Below, piece by piece: positions 45,574 to 56,713 of a DNA stretch of 64,000 nt. Location: assembly GCA_947095585.1 (NCBI GenBank), contig OX352763.1:63645016-63709015 (forward strand), read 5' to 3'. The DNA is from Nephrocerus scutellatus. Its lineage: Eukaryota; Arthropoda; Insecta; Diptera; Pipunculidae. The notes under the pieces were generated by a model. That model was not told the DNA's origin, searched no databases, and saw nothing but the letters and a program-made list of their open reading frames with translations. Each line of letters opens with the position of its first letter. The stretch's first letter is position 1. The position numbers and the translations under genes were made by a program.

Positions 45574-45819
45574 CGTATGACGTTACAATAATAAAACAAA
45601 AGCTAAACAAAACACAAAAGATGCACAACACACTGACAGTATAAATACCTACCGACCTAATTCTCTGAGATCGACGAACGGTTGATTTTCTCAATGTCAA
45701 AGATTGGACATTGACTGTACAAATTAATAATATTGTCAGCATTGGTGTAAGGTTTGGTGCGAGTGTTGGATAACTAAATTATAAAGATGTATGTGTTTTA
45801 AATCCTGTATAAAAAAATA

Positions 45820-46503
45820 TCAGACGATGAACTTGTGTGCCGTAACATGTTGTGCTCGTGGGTAATTTGATCGTGTGAAGGGCTGTTTGCGAGTATAGCG
45901 AACATGATCGTTGGATTTCAAATATTTTGATTTATTCTCGTTGTTCGCGAACATGTTCGACGTCTGAGATTGTTGTCTCACCGCCATACAATTTTTCATT
46001 TTAAAAAAATTTTCATGGTGTTTAGTTCAATCATAAGATTACGGAAAAAAAATAATTTATTGTGAAATTTTTTTGTGTATATATTTATATATTGGAAATT
46101 TTTTTTCGTCGGCATCATGGCATCGAGTGTAAATACCGATTTTTGGGTAGAGTTTTTCCAACTTTTGGAAGCTCGACCAGAAATTTGGAAAGTTAAAAGT
46201 GAAGAAAATAAGGAAAAATATGAAAAGGCTGAAGTTTTTTGATAAACATAAAACGAGGTTGGGTCCTGGATGCGTGTTGCGGAAAGTAATGAATTCCTAG
46301 TAAGGAAAACCATATACCCCCATCGACATTTAGTTATATCCGTGATTATTTTGGGCGATGTTTATCAACCGACAGAAATATGTTAATATTCTACTGCTGG
46401 TTGCCATGGTGTTGTTTAACTACCAATGTTAGCTACGCCAACATGAATGCCCTTGTGGCAAAGCCAGAACAACATGTTCGCGGCGAACAAGTTCATCGTC
46501 TGA
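45820..46503 (+). mobile_element. TIR transposon with a MADF-domain remnant
   Basis: Ends are inverted repeats of about 33 bp: TCAGACGATGAACTTGTG at left and, inverted, TCAGACGATGAACTTGTT at right, both continuing to AACATGTT. The sequence is absent from the homologous place at about 56,425. GTATA occurs on both sides close to the ends, but I cannot fix the target duplication. An internal relative of the end lies near 45,945-45,970. The MADF frame suggests a PIF/Harbinger-like second protein; that assignment is inference. Confidence 0.75.
46117..46242 (+). pseudogene. MADF DNA-binding domain remnant
   Basis: The 41-codon frame MASSVNTDFWVEFFQLLEAR, PEIWKVKSE, YEKAE has the tryptophan pattern of a MADF (Adf-1/Myb-like) domain: W near the start, P-x-I/L-W about 15 residues on, then a K-rich helix. 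It stops at 46,242, well before the usual ~80-residue domain end. In transposons such domains occur in an accessory DNA-binding protein. Confidence 0.6.
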
Positions 46504-47947
46504 AGACGTATAATTGTTATTCATGTTTTATGTTCATTAGTAATTGTGAATATTATTTTAAAAAGGGACGGGAATAAGACATAGTTTACATGTTACCAAA
46601 TAGGTGCAAAAGAGAGAACAAAAAGAAAAGAATAGAATAATATTCTCGCGCCGAATTCTTTCGAGAATGTTCGACGGCAAGTGCGAGGTTGTGGTTTACC
46701 CAGGAGAGAAAGAAGTCAATTGAAAATTAGCAATTAGGATTAGGAGTTTTTTGGAGTCTGTGTCGGAGAAATCAAATTGGCAGTTTTGCTAAGTTCATCA
46801 AAATCGAATAATAGAAAACAATTTCTTCATACTCGTACTCGTTAAGAAAAAGAAAAGAAAAATAAATAATATTCAACAGTGAATAAGGTGTAACTTTAAA
46901 TTGTAAAAAGAAACGACAAGTGCGTATGGTCAAATGACCAAATAAATTCCAGCGAAGTGAGCTGTAAATAACAGTTTTTACAACAGTGCAAAAAGATATC
47001 GGTTGGCTGAGTTCGGGCAAAGTTTTGTAAATTGCACAAAGAAACGCCTAATGCGTATAGCCAACTCGGGAAATCATCGCTTTGGGTACCTGTGAATATT
47101 TTATGGTGGAATTCTTTTAAAAATATTCCGAATTATTAATTGCAGCCTAACAGTGCCCTCTGTTAAGCAGAATCCCGAAATTATTCCTCAATTGGGTGAA
47201 AAATTCCTTGCGAACTTAAAGTTCCAGAAAAAAAAAGTTCAAAAAGCTCAAGTTCATTGAAGCTTGCAGATGCTATGTGCCTGTGCCCGAGCATTTAATC
47301 TTACTCATCTCTACAAGCATCTCTTCACTCAAAGATCCCGATCGCCAAGAGAACTTTCGTATAAGTTGTATTAAAACTTGGAAATAAAAACCCAGCTTCT
47401 CAAACTATTTCTATAAATGTTTCATTTATATACAAATAAAAATTGACTTTTGTTTTCTTTTGAATTTAACATTGAGTTTATTATTTTCTTTAAATTTTAA
47501 TTATTTTGGAATTCAGAGTTGATTTTTTTTGCTACCTTTTTTTAAAATTTTTTTATTTTGAGTGAAAATTAAATTTTACTAGTTTGTATAAACTGCGTTT
47601 AGAAGTTCGAATAGCAGAATAATATTAATGGATTATAGTGCTTCATCGACATCTTGCCGGGAGGACTTCCTTGAAGGAGCCATAGAGTAAGTTGAAAAGC
47701 AATTAATATTCTTTATTTGTAGCTTGTTTGCCTTTTGTTGTTGACACACTACCAAGGCAGTATCTGCTTACCTAAATTTTTTTGTTGATTACATGATGCA
47801 GAAGCATGAATACTCATTTAATTAAATAAAATTTAATTTTTTTTATTCACTATTATTAAATAAATAATTTTTTTTTACATAAATACTCATTATATTACTT
47901 AACCATTCACACTTTTATATAAACATCAGTTTTTTTATTACATAATT

Positions 47948-47990
<43 letters not shown>

Positions 47991-48000
47991 AATATATATA
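46504..48000. other. Body of long LTR copy A
   Basis: AT-rich noncoding sequence. It contains an AATAAAAACCCAGCTTCTC stretch at about 47,385 that could serve 3'-end formation, and an (AT)n run at 47,957-47,990. Sections at about 46,625-47,140 are missing from copy C, where two deletions joined the ends. Confidence 0.5.
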
Positions 48001-48322
48001 GGGTGGCTGAGACCAAGTGTTACCAAATGAAAACGCTGTAATTTTTTTAATTTTGATTATTTTTTATTGAAATTTCGTGGAATATTTTGAAAACATATTA
48101 CATTTTATGAAAAACATGTTACTGCTCGGTATGATCTCCTTTGGCTCTCATTATTTGATTCAGAAAGAACACTAGCATTGAAGGCCTTGGCCGAACGTGA
48201 TGAAATTCCAAAAATTGTCTTTTCTGATGAGAAAATTTTCACCATTCAACAGTATGTGAATAAACACCTCTTGGTTTACCTTGACTCCATGGTAACATTT
48301 GGTAACACTTGGTCTCAGCAGT
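48001..48322 (+). mobile_element. mariner-like fragment with inverted ends
   Basis: CTGAGACCAAGTGTTACCAA at 48,007 and its inverse ending at 48,318 form the ends. Inside, 48,178-48,285 reads KALAERDEIPKIVFSDEKIF then TIQQYVNKH, a Tc1/mariner transposase block containing the first catalytic D (SDEK). The element is a short deletion derivative, flanked by AT-rich DNA. Confidence 0.75.
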
Positions 48323-48370
48323 ATATATATATATTACGAATATATATATATATATATATATTACGAATTA
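48323..48370. repeat. (AT)n microsatellite
   Basis: TA repeats broken by TTACGAA. Similar stretches are at 51,757-51,815 and 58,900-58,952, all at the same place in the long LTR. Confidence 0.9.
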
Positions 48371-49001
48371 AAATTGAATCGGATTGATTTCTCATTGCCG
48401 TTACCCTTTTGGGTGGGAGGCATATTTCGTTTTCGCATATTTTGAAATTCCATTCAAAAGGTCCTCAACATGAGAGAGTAGACGATTTGGCTGAAGGTTT
48501 GTGGCTGGGATCGATGATTCTGCTGTGGGTTTCCTCAGCGTTTTCAGATCATGACTTGACGGACAGTATACAGATGGACTTTTTGTGAGGCCTTGATCCG
48601 GATGCAACCGAGTCATTCCTTCTAGAATTAGATTAGAAAGTAAGTTGAAATTTTCCTAAAAGAAAAATTTTCTTTTGTAAAAAGGGATTTTTTTTAGTTT
48701 TAACATAGAACAGAATAGTTGTAAGTTTTAAATAAGAAAGTAAAGGAAAGACCCCACGATTGCATCTGGTCTGAGGGACGTTGTCCTTTTCCTCTCCTTT
48801 ATCCAGCCCCCTTTTTATTCCGATTTTCCTTTTTTTCTATTTTTGTTTCTATAAGTCGATACGATTTTTATTGTTCATGACGAGGTGTCACTGGTAGGTG
48901 ATAAGGACCACCCGTCCGACGAGCTTAGCCGAGCAACCGCGAGCGTGTCGCGACGTCCTTGCCAGTGGCAGAACCCCTAGTGGGACCTCGCTCCTTAACA
49001 A

Positions 49002-49019
49002 TGGCGCCCAACGTTAGGC
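49002..49019 (+). other. Primer-binding site, tRNA-Lys type (copy alpha)
   Basis: TGGCGCCCAACGTTAGGC sits one base after the LTR. It matches the 3' end of tRNA-Lys at all but about two positions. Osvaldo and Ulysses elements are reported to use this primer. Confidence 0.8.
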
Positions 49020-49788
49020 TTTACCCATCGTTCTTGAGGGGCAGTAATTTCCAATAGGAAGTTCCTGGCTTTCGAACATCTAATTTTGCTAATTTCTTTT
49101 ATTCCCATCTTATTTTCCTACTCCAAAACTCCATTTTAACCTTTAAATGACAAAACAAGACATGACAAGCAGAAAATAATGGGCACCGTTTGCTCTCCGG
49201 ATGGGTTGGCAATCTCAATTCGAAGATTTCATAAATCTCGAATTTGGTGGTGCTAGCTCGTTTGGAGACCAAACGTGGGCGATGCCAGTATTTGGTTGGT
49301 GCGGTCGAAATTGAGCCAATATCTAATTGACTTGTTGGCCAAGTAGAAAAAAATACGACAGGGATGCAGCGGGCAGCCGTTGCCTCTAGTACACTAAGTA
49401 CAGGTAATCGTGTGTTCGCTGTTCCCTTAGTCCAAAAGTAGAGGGTCTTCTCATTCTTGGCGGATCAGCCTCGTCACAGAGGCTCCTCGCCGGTGCTTTG
49501 AGTCGCGATCCGCCGGGATAAGATGAAACCTCTACTGGCGAATATGACTTTTCAGAAAACATGGAGGAAACCGACTAAGACAAGACATACAATGCTAGAA
49601 CGGACTAACAAGAATCTGAAACGTTGGAAGCTACCGAGGGCAATCTATCCAGCTACACGCCTGCCATTTCGATATTAAGAAGATACATACTTCGATATAT
49701 ATATATATAAGGGAAAAATGATAAAGGAAAGGAAGAAAAGTCTTAAATTCAAAGCCAAATCAAAAGAAAAGGAAAATTTTTATTTGTA
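49020..49788 (+). other. Leader of the Osvaldo/Ulysses-like element
   Basis: Long untranslated leader without an open frame. It is repeated with deletions at 52,444-52,952. Confidence 0.6.
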
Positions 49789-50766
49789 ATGAGAGGCAAA
49801 AATAAGAAAACTGGCGCTATCGCCAAAAGGTTGGCAAATCTCGGATTAGGGATGTCAACGAGGCAGTCAGCTCGAAGGGGGGTCAGATGAAAGGAGATCA
49901 GGTAGACAATAACAGTAATGCGATGGACATGCCAATCCATGGAGATTTCTGCTTTGGCAGCTCCGGTTTGCTGAGCCCATTAGCATCAAGTGCTCAGGTC
50001 AATCCTTCTGCAGGTGAACAGCCAAACTCCTCAATGATTTTCACTGGTCCACCGATTCATGTAGAAACAGAAGATGTAGGTAATCACCAGGTACATAATT
50101 CTTTCGGAAATATCATAGGAAGTATGCATTTTGATGACGAATCTGATTTAGCTACAGGCCAATTTCAAAGTGGATGTAACCAAAAACTAGAATTACACAA
50201 CCGTGGTCAACAAAAGGTTAATTTTAGCCAGCCATTAGGCGGACAAGAGCTGACTCAGGTAATACAGGTCGCCATATCTGGGGCTTTAGAAAGGGAACAA
50301 GTCAGGTTTAGGGACCAGTATACTCGCCAACTAGAAGAGGTCACGAAAGGCCTGACCCAGCAACTATCGTTGCTGACATCCAAGGTCGTAGCACTTGAGG
50401 CTCAGCAGCAATGTTGTGAGAGGTCTTCTTGAAAAGCACCTGGCATCCAGAGAAAGTCGTCAAAGAGTTCGACAGATAAACGAAGTCCAGCTAGAAGAAG
50501 TCATAGAAAGTCATTTTGACGTTAAAGGAGTACACGAAGATTTGTGTGCAATAACTACGAAGAAACCCAATCCCGTCTTAGCAAAGTCAATAAAACCTAT
50601 GTGTAGTAATGTCCTGTCGAAAACCCAGTGCACGTCCCATTTTCATTCTATGACTTGTTTTAAATGTGGTCAGTCTAATGTCCTAATTGTTGTCTGTCCT
50701 ACCTGTCAAGTGTCGGAAAACCAAAAGGGGGACGAGACATTCGGGGGTGTCCGTCCGACAATTTAA
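49789..50766 (+). pseudogene. gag of the Osvaldo/Ulysses-like element (copy alpha)
   Basis: ATG at 49,789 opens MRGKNKKTGAIAKRLANLG and stops near 49,889. The reading continues in a second frame (49,887-50,432), which has an acidic middle and an ALEREQVRFRDQYTRQLEE helical stretch. A third frame (50,395-50,766) has FKCGQSNVLIVVCPTC, the modified cysteine motif of this group. The canonical CCHC spacing is not kept. Two frame changes make it a pseudogene. The much shorter length than typical Gag suggests loss of capsid sequence. Confidence 0.7.
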
Positions 50767-51329
50767 CTCCCGAGGTAATTAGTAGCGATGATATAACGAT
50801 CTTAAAACGACCAACGATTGAAAAACAAGAAACAAAAATTGAACAAATAAAACCGCCAAACAAGACCTTACATCGGCGAATTGTTGAATACGAAAAAGCT
50901 AGGGATAGAATATTCACGGAAGGCCCCGACTTACATAAGTCAAAAAAACGCTTTAACAAGATGAAACAACTGAGGGAAAAATGTACACAAAAAACAAATA
51001 GATTAAGAATGATAGAAGCAACAGTTTTACATGAAGACGGAGATAATAGGCCTTATGCCAAAGTGAAATTTTTTTAAAACGAAGTGATGGGCCTGTTAGA
51101 CAGTGGCGCGTTAGTTAGTTGCCTAGGTAAGGGAGCCTTACAATTTATTAAACAAAATAATCTAAATATGAAAGAAATAAAGACAGACATCAAGACAGCA
51201 GATGGTAGCAGACAATATATCGAAGGCCTAATGTCCATTCCTGTAAGTTGGAATGGAACTTCCGAAGATTTAGAGCTATATGTGATACCGTCGCTACAAC
51301 AAAAATTATACTTAGGGATAAACTTTTAG
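50767..51329 (+). pseudogene. Protease of the Osvaldo/Ulysses-like element
   Basis: The frame 51,084-51,329 reads GLLDSGALVSCLG, then IKTADGSRQYIEG and LQQKLYLGINF. DSG is the active-site triad of a retropepsin, and LYLGINF is the usual end. The upstream 300 bp are open in parts and basic (KAPNKTLHRRIV-type residues) but hold stops. Confidence 0.78.
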
Positions 51330-51533
51330 AAAGCATTTAAGGTTGCCCCAAACATAATATCGGGTCTTGAACTGACGCCAACAGCATCATTGGATCCGAC
51401 AATCGCATTCTCTCACCCTCACAGACGGAGGCACTGCAAGCAGTCAAAGCGAAATTTCCGTCATTCGCTACCTAAGGTCTTGGTAAAACAAGACTTGAGG
51501 AGCATGTGATCAAGACCGGTGAAGAGGAGCCTG
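51330..51533 (+). pseudogene. Start of the reverse-transcriptase region (copy alpha, cut)
   Basis: This matches 53,136-53,351 of copy beta. The reading ends abruptly at 51,533, where an inverted mariner fragment begins. Confidence 0.75.
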
Positions 51534-51756
51534 TTGAATGGTGAAAATTTTCTCATCAGAAAAGACAATTTTTGGAATCTCATCATGCTCGTGTTCTTTC
51601 TGTATCAAATAATCAGAGCCAAATGAGGTCCTATCGAGCAGTAACATGTTTTTCATAAAATGTAATATGTTTTCAACATATTCCACGAAATTTCAATAAA
51701 AAATAATAAAAATTAAAAAAATTACAGCGTTTTCATTTGGTAACACTTGGTCTCAG
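51534..51756 (-). mobile_element. mariner-like fragment, inverted relative to 48,001-48,322
   Basis: This is the reverse complement of about 48,007-48,250. It starts inside the transposase block and ends in the same TIR (CACTTGGTCTCAG at 51,744-51,756). It has only one end, so it is truncated. Its left edge breaks pol copy alpha. Confidence 0.8.
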
Positions 51757-52424
51757 CAGTATATATATATATATATATTACGAATATATATATATAAATA
51801 TGTATTACGAATTATAATTGAATCGGATTGATTTCTCATTGCCGTTACCCTTTTGGGGGGAGGCATATTTCGTTTTCGCATATTTTGAAATTCCATTCAA
51901 AAGGTCCTCAACATGAGAGAGTAGACGATTTGGCTGAAGGTTTGTGGCTGGGATCGATGATTCTGCTTTGGGTTTCATCAGCGTTTTCAGATCATGACTT
52001 GACGGACAGTATACAGATGGACTTTTTGTGAGGCCTTGGTACGGATGCAACCGAGTTATTCCTTCTAGAATTAGATTAGATAGTAAGTTGAAATTTTCCT
52101 AAAAGAAAAATTTTCTTTTATAAAAAAGGAATTTTTTTTAGTTTTAACATAGAATAGAAAAGTTGTAAGTTTTAAATAAGAAATTAAAGGAAAGACCCGA
52201 TTGCATCTGGTCTGAGGGACGTTGTCCTTTTCCTCTCCTTTTTATTCCGATTTTCCTTTTTTTATATTTTTTTTATAAGTCGACAGGATTTTTATTGTTC
52301 ATGACGAGGTGTCACTGGTAAGTTATAAGGACCACCCGTCCGACGAGCTTAGCCGAGCAACCGCGAGCGTGTCGCGACGTCCTTGCCAGTGGCAGAACCC
52401 CTAGTGGGACCTCGCTCCTTAACA
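51757..52424 (+). repeat. Long LTR tail (copy B)
   Basis: An (AT)n run, then the last ~610 bp of the long LTR, matching 48,370-49,000 with small deletions (for example near 52,195). It ends CTCCTTAACA at 52,424. Confidence 0.8.
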
Positions 52425-52425
52425 A

Positions 52426-52443
52426 TGGCGCCCGACGTTAGGC
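52426..52443 (+). other. Primer-binding site, tRNA-Lys type (copy beta)
   Basis: TGGCGCCCGACGTTAGGC, one change from the alpha copy, one base after LTR copy B. Confidence 0.78.
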
Positions 52444-53133
52444 TTTACCCATCGTTTCTTGAGGGGCAGTAATTTCCAATAGGAAGTTCCTTGCTTTCGA
52501 ACATCTAATTTTGCTAATTTCTAAGTATTTCCCCTTTTATTCCCATGTTATTTTCCTACTCCAAAACTCCATTTTAACCTTTAAATGACAAAACAGGACA
52601 TGACAAGCAGAAAATAATGGGCACCGTTTGCTCTCCGGATGGGTTGGCAATCTCAATTCGAAGATTTCATAAATCTCGAATTTGGTGGTGCTAGCTCGTT
52701 TGGAGACCAAACGTGGGCGATTTGGTTGGTGCGGTCGAAATTGAGTCAATATCTAATTGACTTGTTGGCCGAGTAGAAAAAAATACGACAGGGATGCAGC
52801 GGGCAGCCGTTGCCACACACCTGCCATTTCGATATTAAGAAGATACATACTTCGATATATATATATATATATAGGGGAAAAATTATAAAGGAAAGGAAGA
52901 AAAGTCTTAAATTCAAAGCCAAATCAAAAAAAAAGGAAAATTTTTATTTGTAATGAGAGGCAAAAATAAGAAAACTGGCGCTATCGCCAAAAGGTTGGCA
53001 AATCTCGGATTAGGGATGTCAACGAGGCAGTCAGCTCGAAGGGGGGTCAGATGAAAGGAGATCAGGTAGACAATAACAGTAATGCGATGGACATGCCAAT
53101 CCATGGAGATTTCTGCTTTGGCAGCTCCGGTTA
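52444..53133 (+). pseudogene. Leader and gag stub (copy beta)
   Basis: A shortened leader is followed by the gag start at 52,953. The match to alpha ends at GGCAGCTCCGGTT (53,133), then jumps to the sequence after the protease (equivalent to 51,313). About 1.35 kb of gag and protease are deleted. Confidence 0.82.
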
Positions 53134-53323
53134 GTATAAACTTTTAGAAAGCATTTAAGGTTGCCCCAAACATAATATCGGGTCTTGAACTGACGCCAAC
53201 AGCATCATTTGATCCGACAATCGCATTCTCTCACCCTCACAGACGGAGGCACTGCAAGCAGTCAAAGCGAAATTTCCGTCATTCGCTACCTAACTTCTTG
53301 GTAAAACAAGACTTGAGGAGCAT
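53134..53323 (+). other. Pol linker of copy beta
   Basis: This matches 51,315-51,505 of copy alpha and leads into the reverse-transcriptase frame. Confidence 0.7.
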
Positions 53324-54282
53324 GTGATCAAGACCGGTGAAGAGGAGCCTGTTAAACAGAGGCAATACCCAGTGTCTCCGGCTATACAGAAGCTCCTCTT
53401 TGAGGAACTTGATCGCATGCTCTCCCTCTCTCGTGTGCACATGGAAGAGATCATAGAGAAAAAAACGGCGTTCACAGTCCCTGGGAGGCCGCTGTACCAG
53501 TATACAGTCATGCCATTCGGCCTCTGTATCGCCGCCCGGAGAATGTGTCGCCTAATGGACAAGGTGATTCCGTCAAGGCTAAAAGATAATGTCTTTGTTT
53601 ACCTGGACGATCTCCTTGTCTGTTCACCGGACTTCAAGACCAATATGGACCTGTTAGAGGACGTGGCCGGATGTCTTCGACAGGCCTGTTTGACAATAAA
53701 TGTCGAGAAAAACAAGTTTTGCTGCAGGAAATTAAGTATCTCTGCTATATAGTAGGCAACGCATGTCTAAAAACAGACCCACAAAAGGTAGCAGCAGTAA
53801 AAGACTTTCCGGCTCCAAGGACTACCAAACAGCTTCTTCGACGATACCTAGGGATGACAAGGTGGTACCGTCGGTTTATTCCAAATTACTCCGCGTTAAC
53901 TGCTCCAATGACGGACTGTTTAAGAAAAGGTAAGGATTTCAAGTTGACAGATGACGCAGTAAAGGCATTCGAGGAATTAAAAATAATACTTATTACGGCA
54001 CCTATTCTAACAAATGCAGACTTTACCAAACCTTTCTTCATTCAATGCGACGCTTCCACTACAGGTGTAGGAAGTGTACTGTTCCAGGTAGATAGTGAAG
54101 GGAATGAGGGACCAATTGCGTATATGTCTCAGAAACTCAACTCAGCGCAAAAAAATTATAGCGTATCCGAGCTGGAATGCTATGCTGCAGTTTTGAGTGT
54201 GAAGAAATTTCGAGCATATGTAGAAGGGCTACCATTCACGATCATCACCGATCACGCTGGTCTGAAATGGCTTATGTCATAA
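53324..54282 (+). pseudogene. Reverse transcriptase and RNase H (copy beta)
   Basis: The first frame (53,324-53,752) has TAFTVPGRPLYQYTVMPFGL and VFVYLDDLLVCS with the catalytic DD. The second (53,671-54,282) has RRYLGMTRWYRRFIPNYSAL, FIQCDASTTGVG, YSVSELECYAA and TIITDHAGLKWLM, a full RNase H. The front of the polymerase (motifs before TAFTVPG, including the first catalytic D) is missing. In its place is a 37-bp insert copied from downstream (see findings). The frame change near 53,740 and a stop at 54,280 complete the damage. Confidence 0.87.
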
Positions 54283-54780
54283 AAAGACCTGTCAGGACGA
54301 CTAGATAGGTGGAGCGTAAAACTTCAGGCGTTCGACTTCTCTATTGAACATCGAAAAGGCACACAAAATGTGATCACTGATGCCCTCTCTAGTGTGCACA
54401 TGGAAGAGATCATAGAGAACGTCGAACGTCTTGATGTCGACCTTGACTCTCCATATGTTTCTTCGGAAGAATACAAAGAACTAAGAAAAACAGTAGAGGA
54501 AAGACAAGATAAATTACCAGTTGTCTGCATCTCAGGCAACTATGTATATAAGCGAACGGACATACGTACAGGGAACGCCATACAAGAAGACAGATCATGG
54601 AAGCTTTGGATACCGTCGGAGCTGAGAGAGAGTGTTTTGAGAGCAGCACATTAGTCGCCAACGTCAGGACATGACGGTATCCACAAAACGCTATATAGAT
54701 TAAGACAGAAGTATTTCTGGCTAGGAATGGCAACTGACGTACAGAACTAATTAAGGACTGTGACACTTGCAAATGTAGTA
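54283..54780 (+). pseudogene. RNase H end and integrase zinc-finger region (copy beta)
   Basis: After the stop, FSIEHRKGTQNVITDALSS ends the RNase H. The frame 54,370-54,654 continues with a linker. Beyond a stop at 54,652 the zinc-finger reading HDGIHKTLYRLRQKYFWLGM follows. The C-x2-C end is out of frame near 54,760. Confidence 0.75.
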
Positions 54781-54809
54781 AGAGTACAAACAAGATTAAC
54801 AGGCCCCCT

Positions 54810-55298
54810 ATGGGTCAACAAACAATAACAGAGAGACCGTTTCGACGGATCTACATAGATTTCCTTGGACCCTACCCTAGGACAAGAAAAGGAAACACAA
54901 AGATTCTGATAATATTGGACCACTTTAGCAAATTTGTTTTCCTAAAACCACTAAGGAAGGCAACCTCGAGTGAAGTGGTCAAGTATTTAGAAGAATCTGT
55001 GTTCCACATGTTTGGAGTACCCGAATACTTCCATTCGGATAATGGCAGGCAGTTCGTTGCTGAATTGTTTGCCACTTTTTTTAAAAGATATGGGGTCAAG
55101 CATGTGAAGACGGCCTTTTACTCGCCACAAGCAAATGCATCAGAACGCGTGAACCGATCGGTGCTCGAAAAAATACGATCGTATTTGGGTGGTGACCAAA
55201 GAGATTGGGACAGACACGTGAGCAACGCTGCATTCTCGCTAAGAAGTGTTGTTCACGAGTCTACTGGTCTTGAACCGTATTATGTCGTGTTTGGGTAA
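54810..55298 (+). pseudogene. Integrase catalytic core (copy beta)
   Basis: A 162-codon frame carries IYIDFLGPYPRTRKG (first D), YFHSDNGRQFVAE (second D) and NASERVNRSVLEKI (E), with the usual D,D-35-E arrangement. It ends in LEPYYVVFG, typical of this group. The region after the core continues in other frames to about 55,510 (KYKVGQIVYRRNF) and then stops matching integrase. Confidence 0.88.
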
Positions 55299-55510
55299 CA
55301 AAACGGGAACGCGTTTGATATCATGCGACGCCTTAATGACGTAAAGGACTCAGACGTCAATCTGCTTGAGCAAAAGACAAACAGGAACTTATACGAGACA
55401 AAGTATTAAAGAGCTTAAACTTAGCTCTCGCAAAGGCCGAGACGATTTATAACACCAGGAGTAGGGAGATAAAGTACAAAGTCGGACAAATTGTCTATCG
55501 CCGAAACTTT
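55299..55510 (+). pseudogene. Integrase C-terminal part, out of frame
   Basis: Shifted frames read KELKLALAKAETIYNTRSRE and VGQIVYRRNF, the start of the C-terminal domain. The sequence then changes to AT-rich DNA. Confidence 0.65.
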
Positions 55511-55813
55511 AATTCATTGATACATCCTATTTATTTAGTTATGATTTATTTTTTTATTATTTTTCATTAATTTTTTTACTATTATTATTAATATTATTTA
55601 TTTTTTTATTATTGTATATTTATATTATATTTAGTCTAACTTATAAAGACGGTGATATTTAAGGCCTTAGGATTATTTGCAATATTTTTTATTAGAGTTA
55701 GGTTTCTCTGTGATATTTTATGCTATCTTGACTATATATAATCTTATTATTTTATTTATTATTTTATGACAATAACTCATTGATATATTTATATGTATAT
55801 ACTATATATGTAT
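55511..55813. other. AT-rich stretch
   Basis: About 300 bp, mostly A and T with runs of TTATTATT. I see no gene and no polypurine tract before the following LTR. Confidence 0.5.
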
Positions 55814-56204
55814 TGTTACGAAATTCAGGATTGCAAAATAAAAGCACAACACAAGATTTTATTTCTATTTACCAGTATATAATGCAATAATCTCTTAGTT
55901 TAAGTGTATGCTATTTCTAACTCTAAGACCGCAGCTTGGACACAACAATAATTTTATTACGTTAACTACTACAAACTACTTTAATATTAATTCTTATTGA
56001 ACGAGTATGTACTGTTCGATAAATCTTCTGACATTTTTTTGTAACAATAGATTTACATAAGTATGATGAGAACAGATTTAGAGCATGATCTCAGGGAGTA
56101 GGCCCTCAACCCACGTTAGGCAATGCGCTCGCGGAGATTTTTCTCCTCATGAAATTGTGACGAGCCTGTACGTACGAGCCTGTATGTACGCGTATGACGT
56201 TACA
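55814..56204. repeat. LTR-like unit, TGTTACG...CGTTACA
   Basis: 391 bp start TGTTACGAAATTCAGG and end ATGACGTTACA, so both strands begin TG and end CA. An AATAAAATC-type signal lies near one end on the minus strand. It may be a solo LTR in minus orientation. Alternatively it is the true start of the long LTR, since TGTTA at 55,814 mirrors TAACA at 59,519. The last ~15 bp also occur at 45,574. I cannot separate the two readings. Confidence 0.5.
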
Positions 56205-56713
56205 ATAATAAAACAAAAGCTAAACAAAACACAAAAGACGCACAACACACTGACAGTATAAATACCTACTGACCTAATTGTCTGAGTTCGACGAACGGCT
56301 GCTTTTCTCAATGTCAAAGACTGGACATTGACTGTACAAATTAATAATATTGTCAGGATTGGTGCAAAATTTGGTGCGAGTATTGGATAACTAAATTATA
56401 AAGATGTATGTATTTTAGGTGCTGTATAATTGTTATTCATGTTTTATGTTCATTAGTAATTGTGAATTTTATTTTAAAAAGGGACGGAAATAAGACATAG
56501 TTTACATGTTACCAAATAGGGGCAAAAGAGAAAACAAAGTTCATCAAAATCGAACAGTGCCGTCTGTTAAGCAGAATCCCGAAGTTATTCCTCAATTGGG
56601 TGGATTACCTTGTGAAAAATTCCTTGCGAACTTAAAGTTCCAGAAAAAAAAAGTTCAAAAAGCTCAAGTTCATTGAAGCTTGCAGATGCTATGTGCCTGT
56701 GCCGGAGCATTTA

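Larger units (their letters stand above)
45574..49000 (+). repeat. Long LTR (copy A) of an Osvaldo/Ulysses-like gypsy element, truncated
   Basis: This matches 56,190-59,519 segment by segment. It ends CTCCTTAACA at 49,000, one base before the primer site. The left side begins at a breakpoint against gypsy env, so the true LTR start is missing. Two younger insertions are removed by comparison with copy C: a TIR element at 45,820-46,503 and a mariner fragment near 48,007. The LTR is over 2 kb, which in gypsy elements is known for Ulysses and relatives. Confidence 0.7.

Noticed and set aside
46772..47020. 82-residue minus-strand frame in the long LTR
   Set aside because: Not kept in the homologous LTR copy, and no known domain is visible.
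49887..50432. Possible host gene with an acidic domain
   Set aside because: It lies between a tRNA-Lys type primer site and a retroviral protease, and its start is repeated at 52,953 in a second element copy. It is gag.
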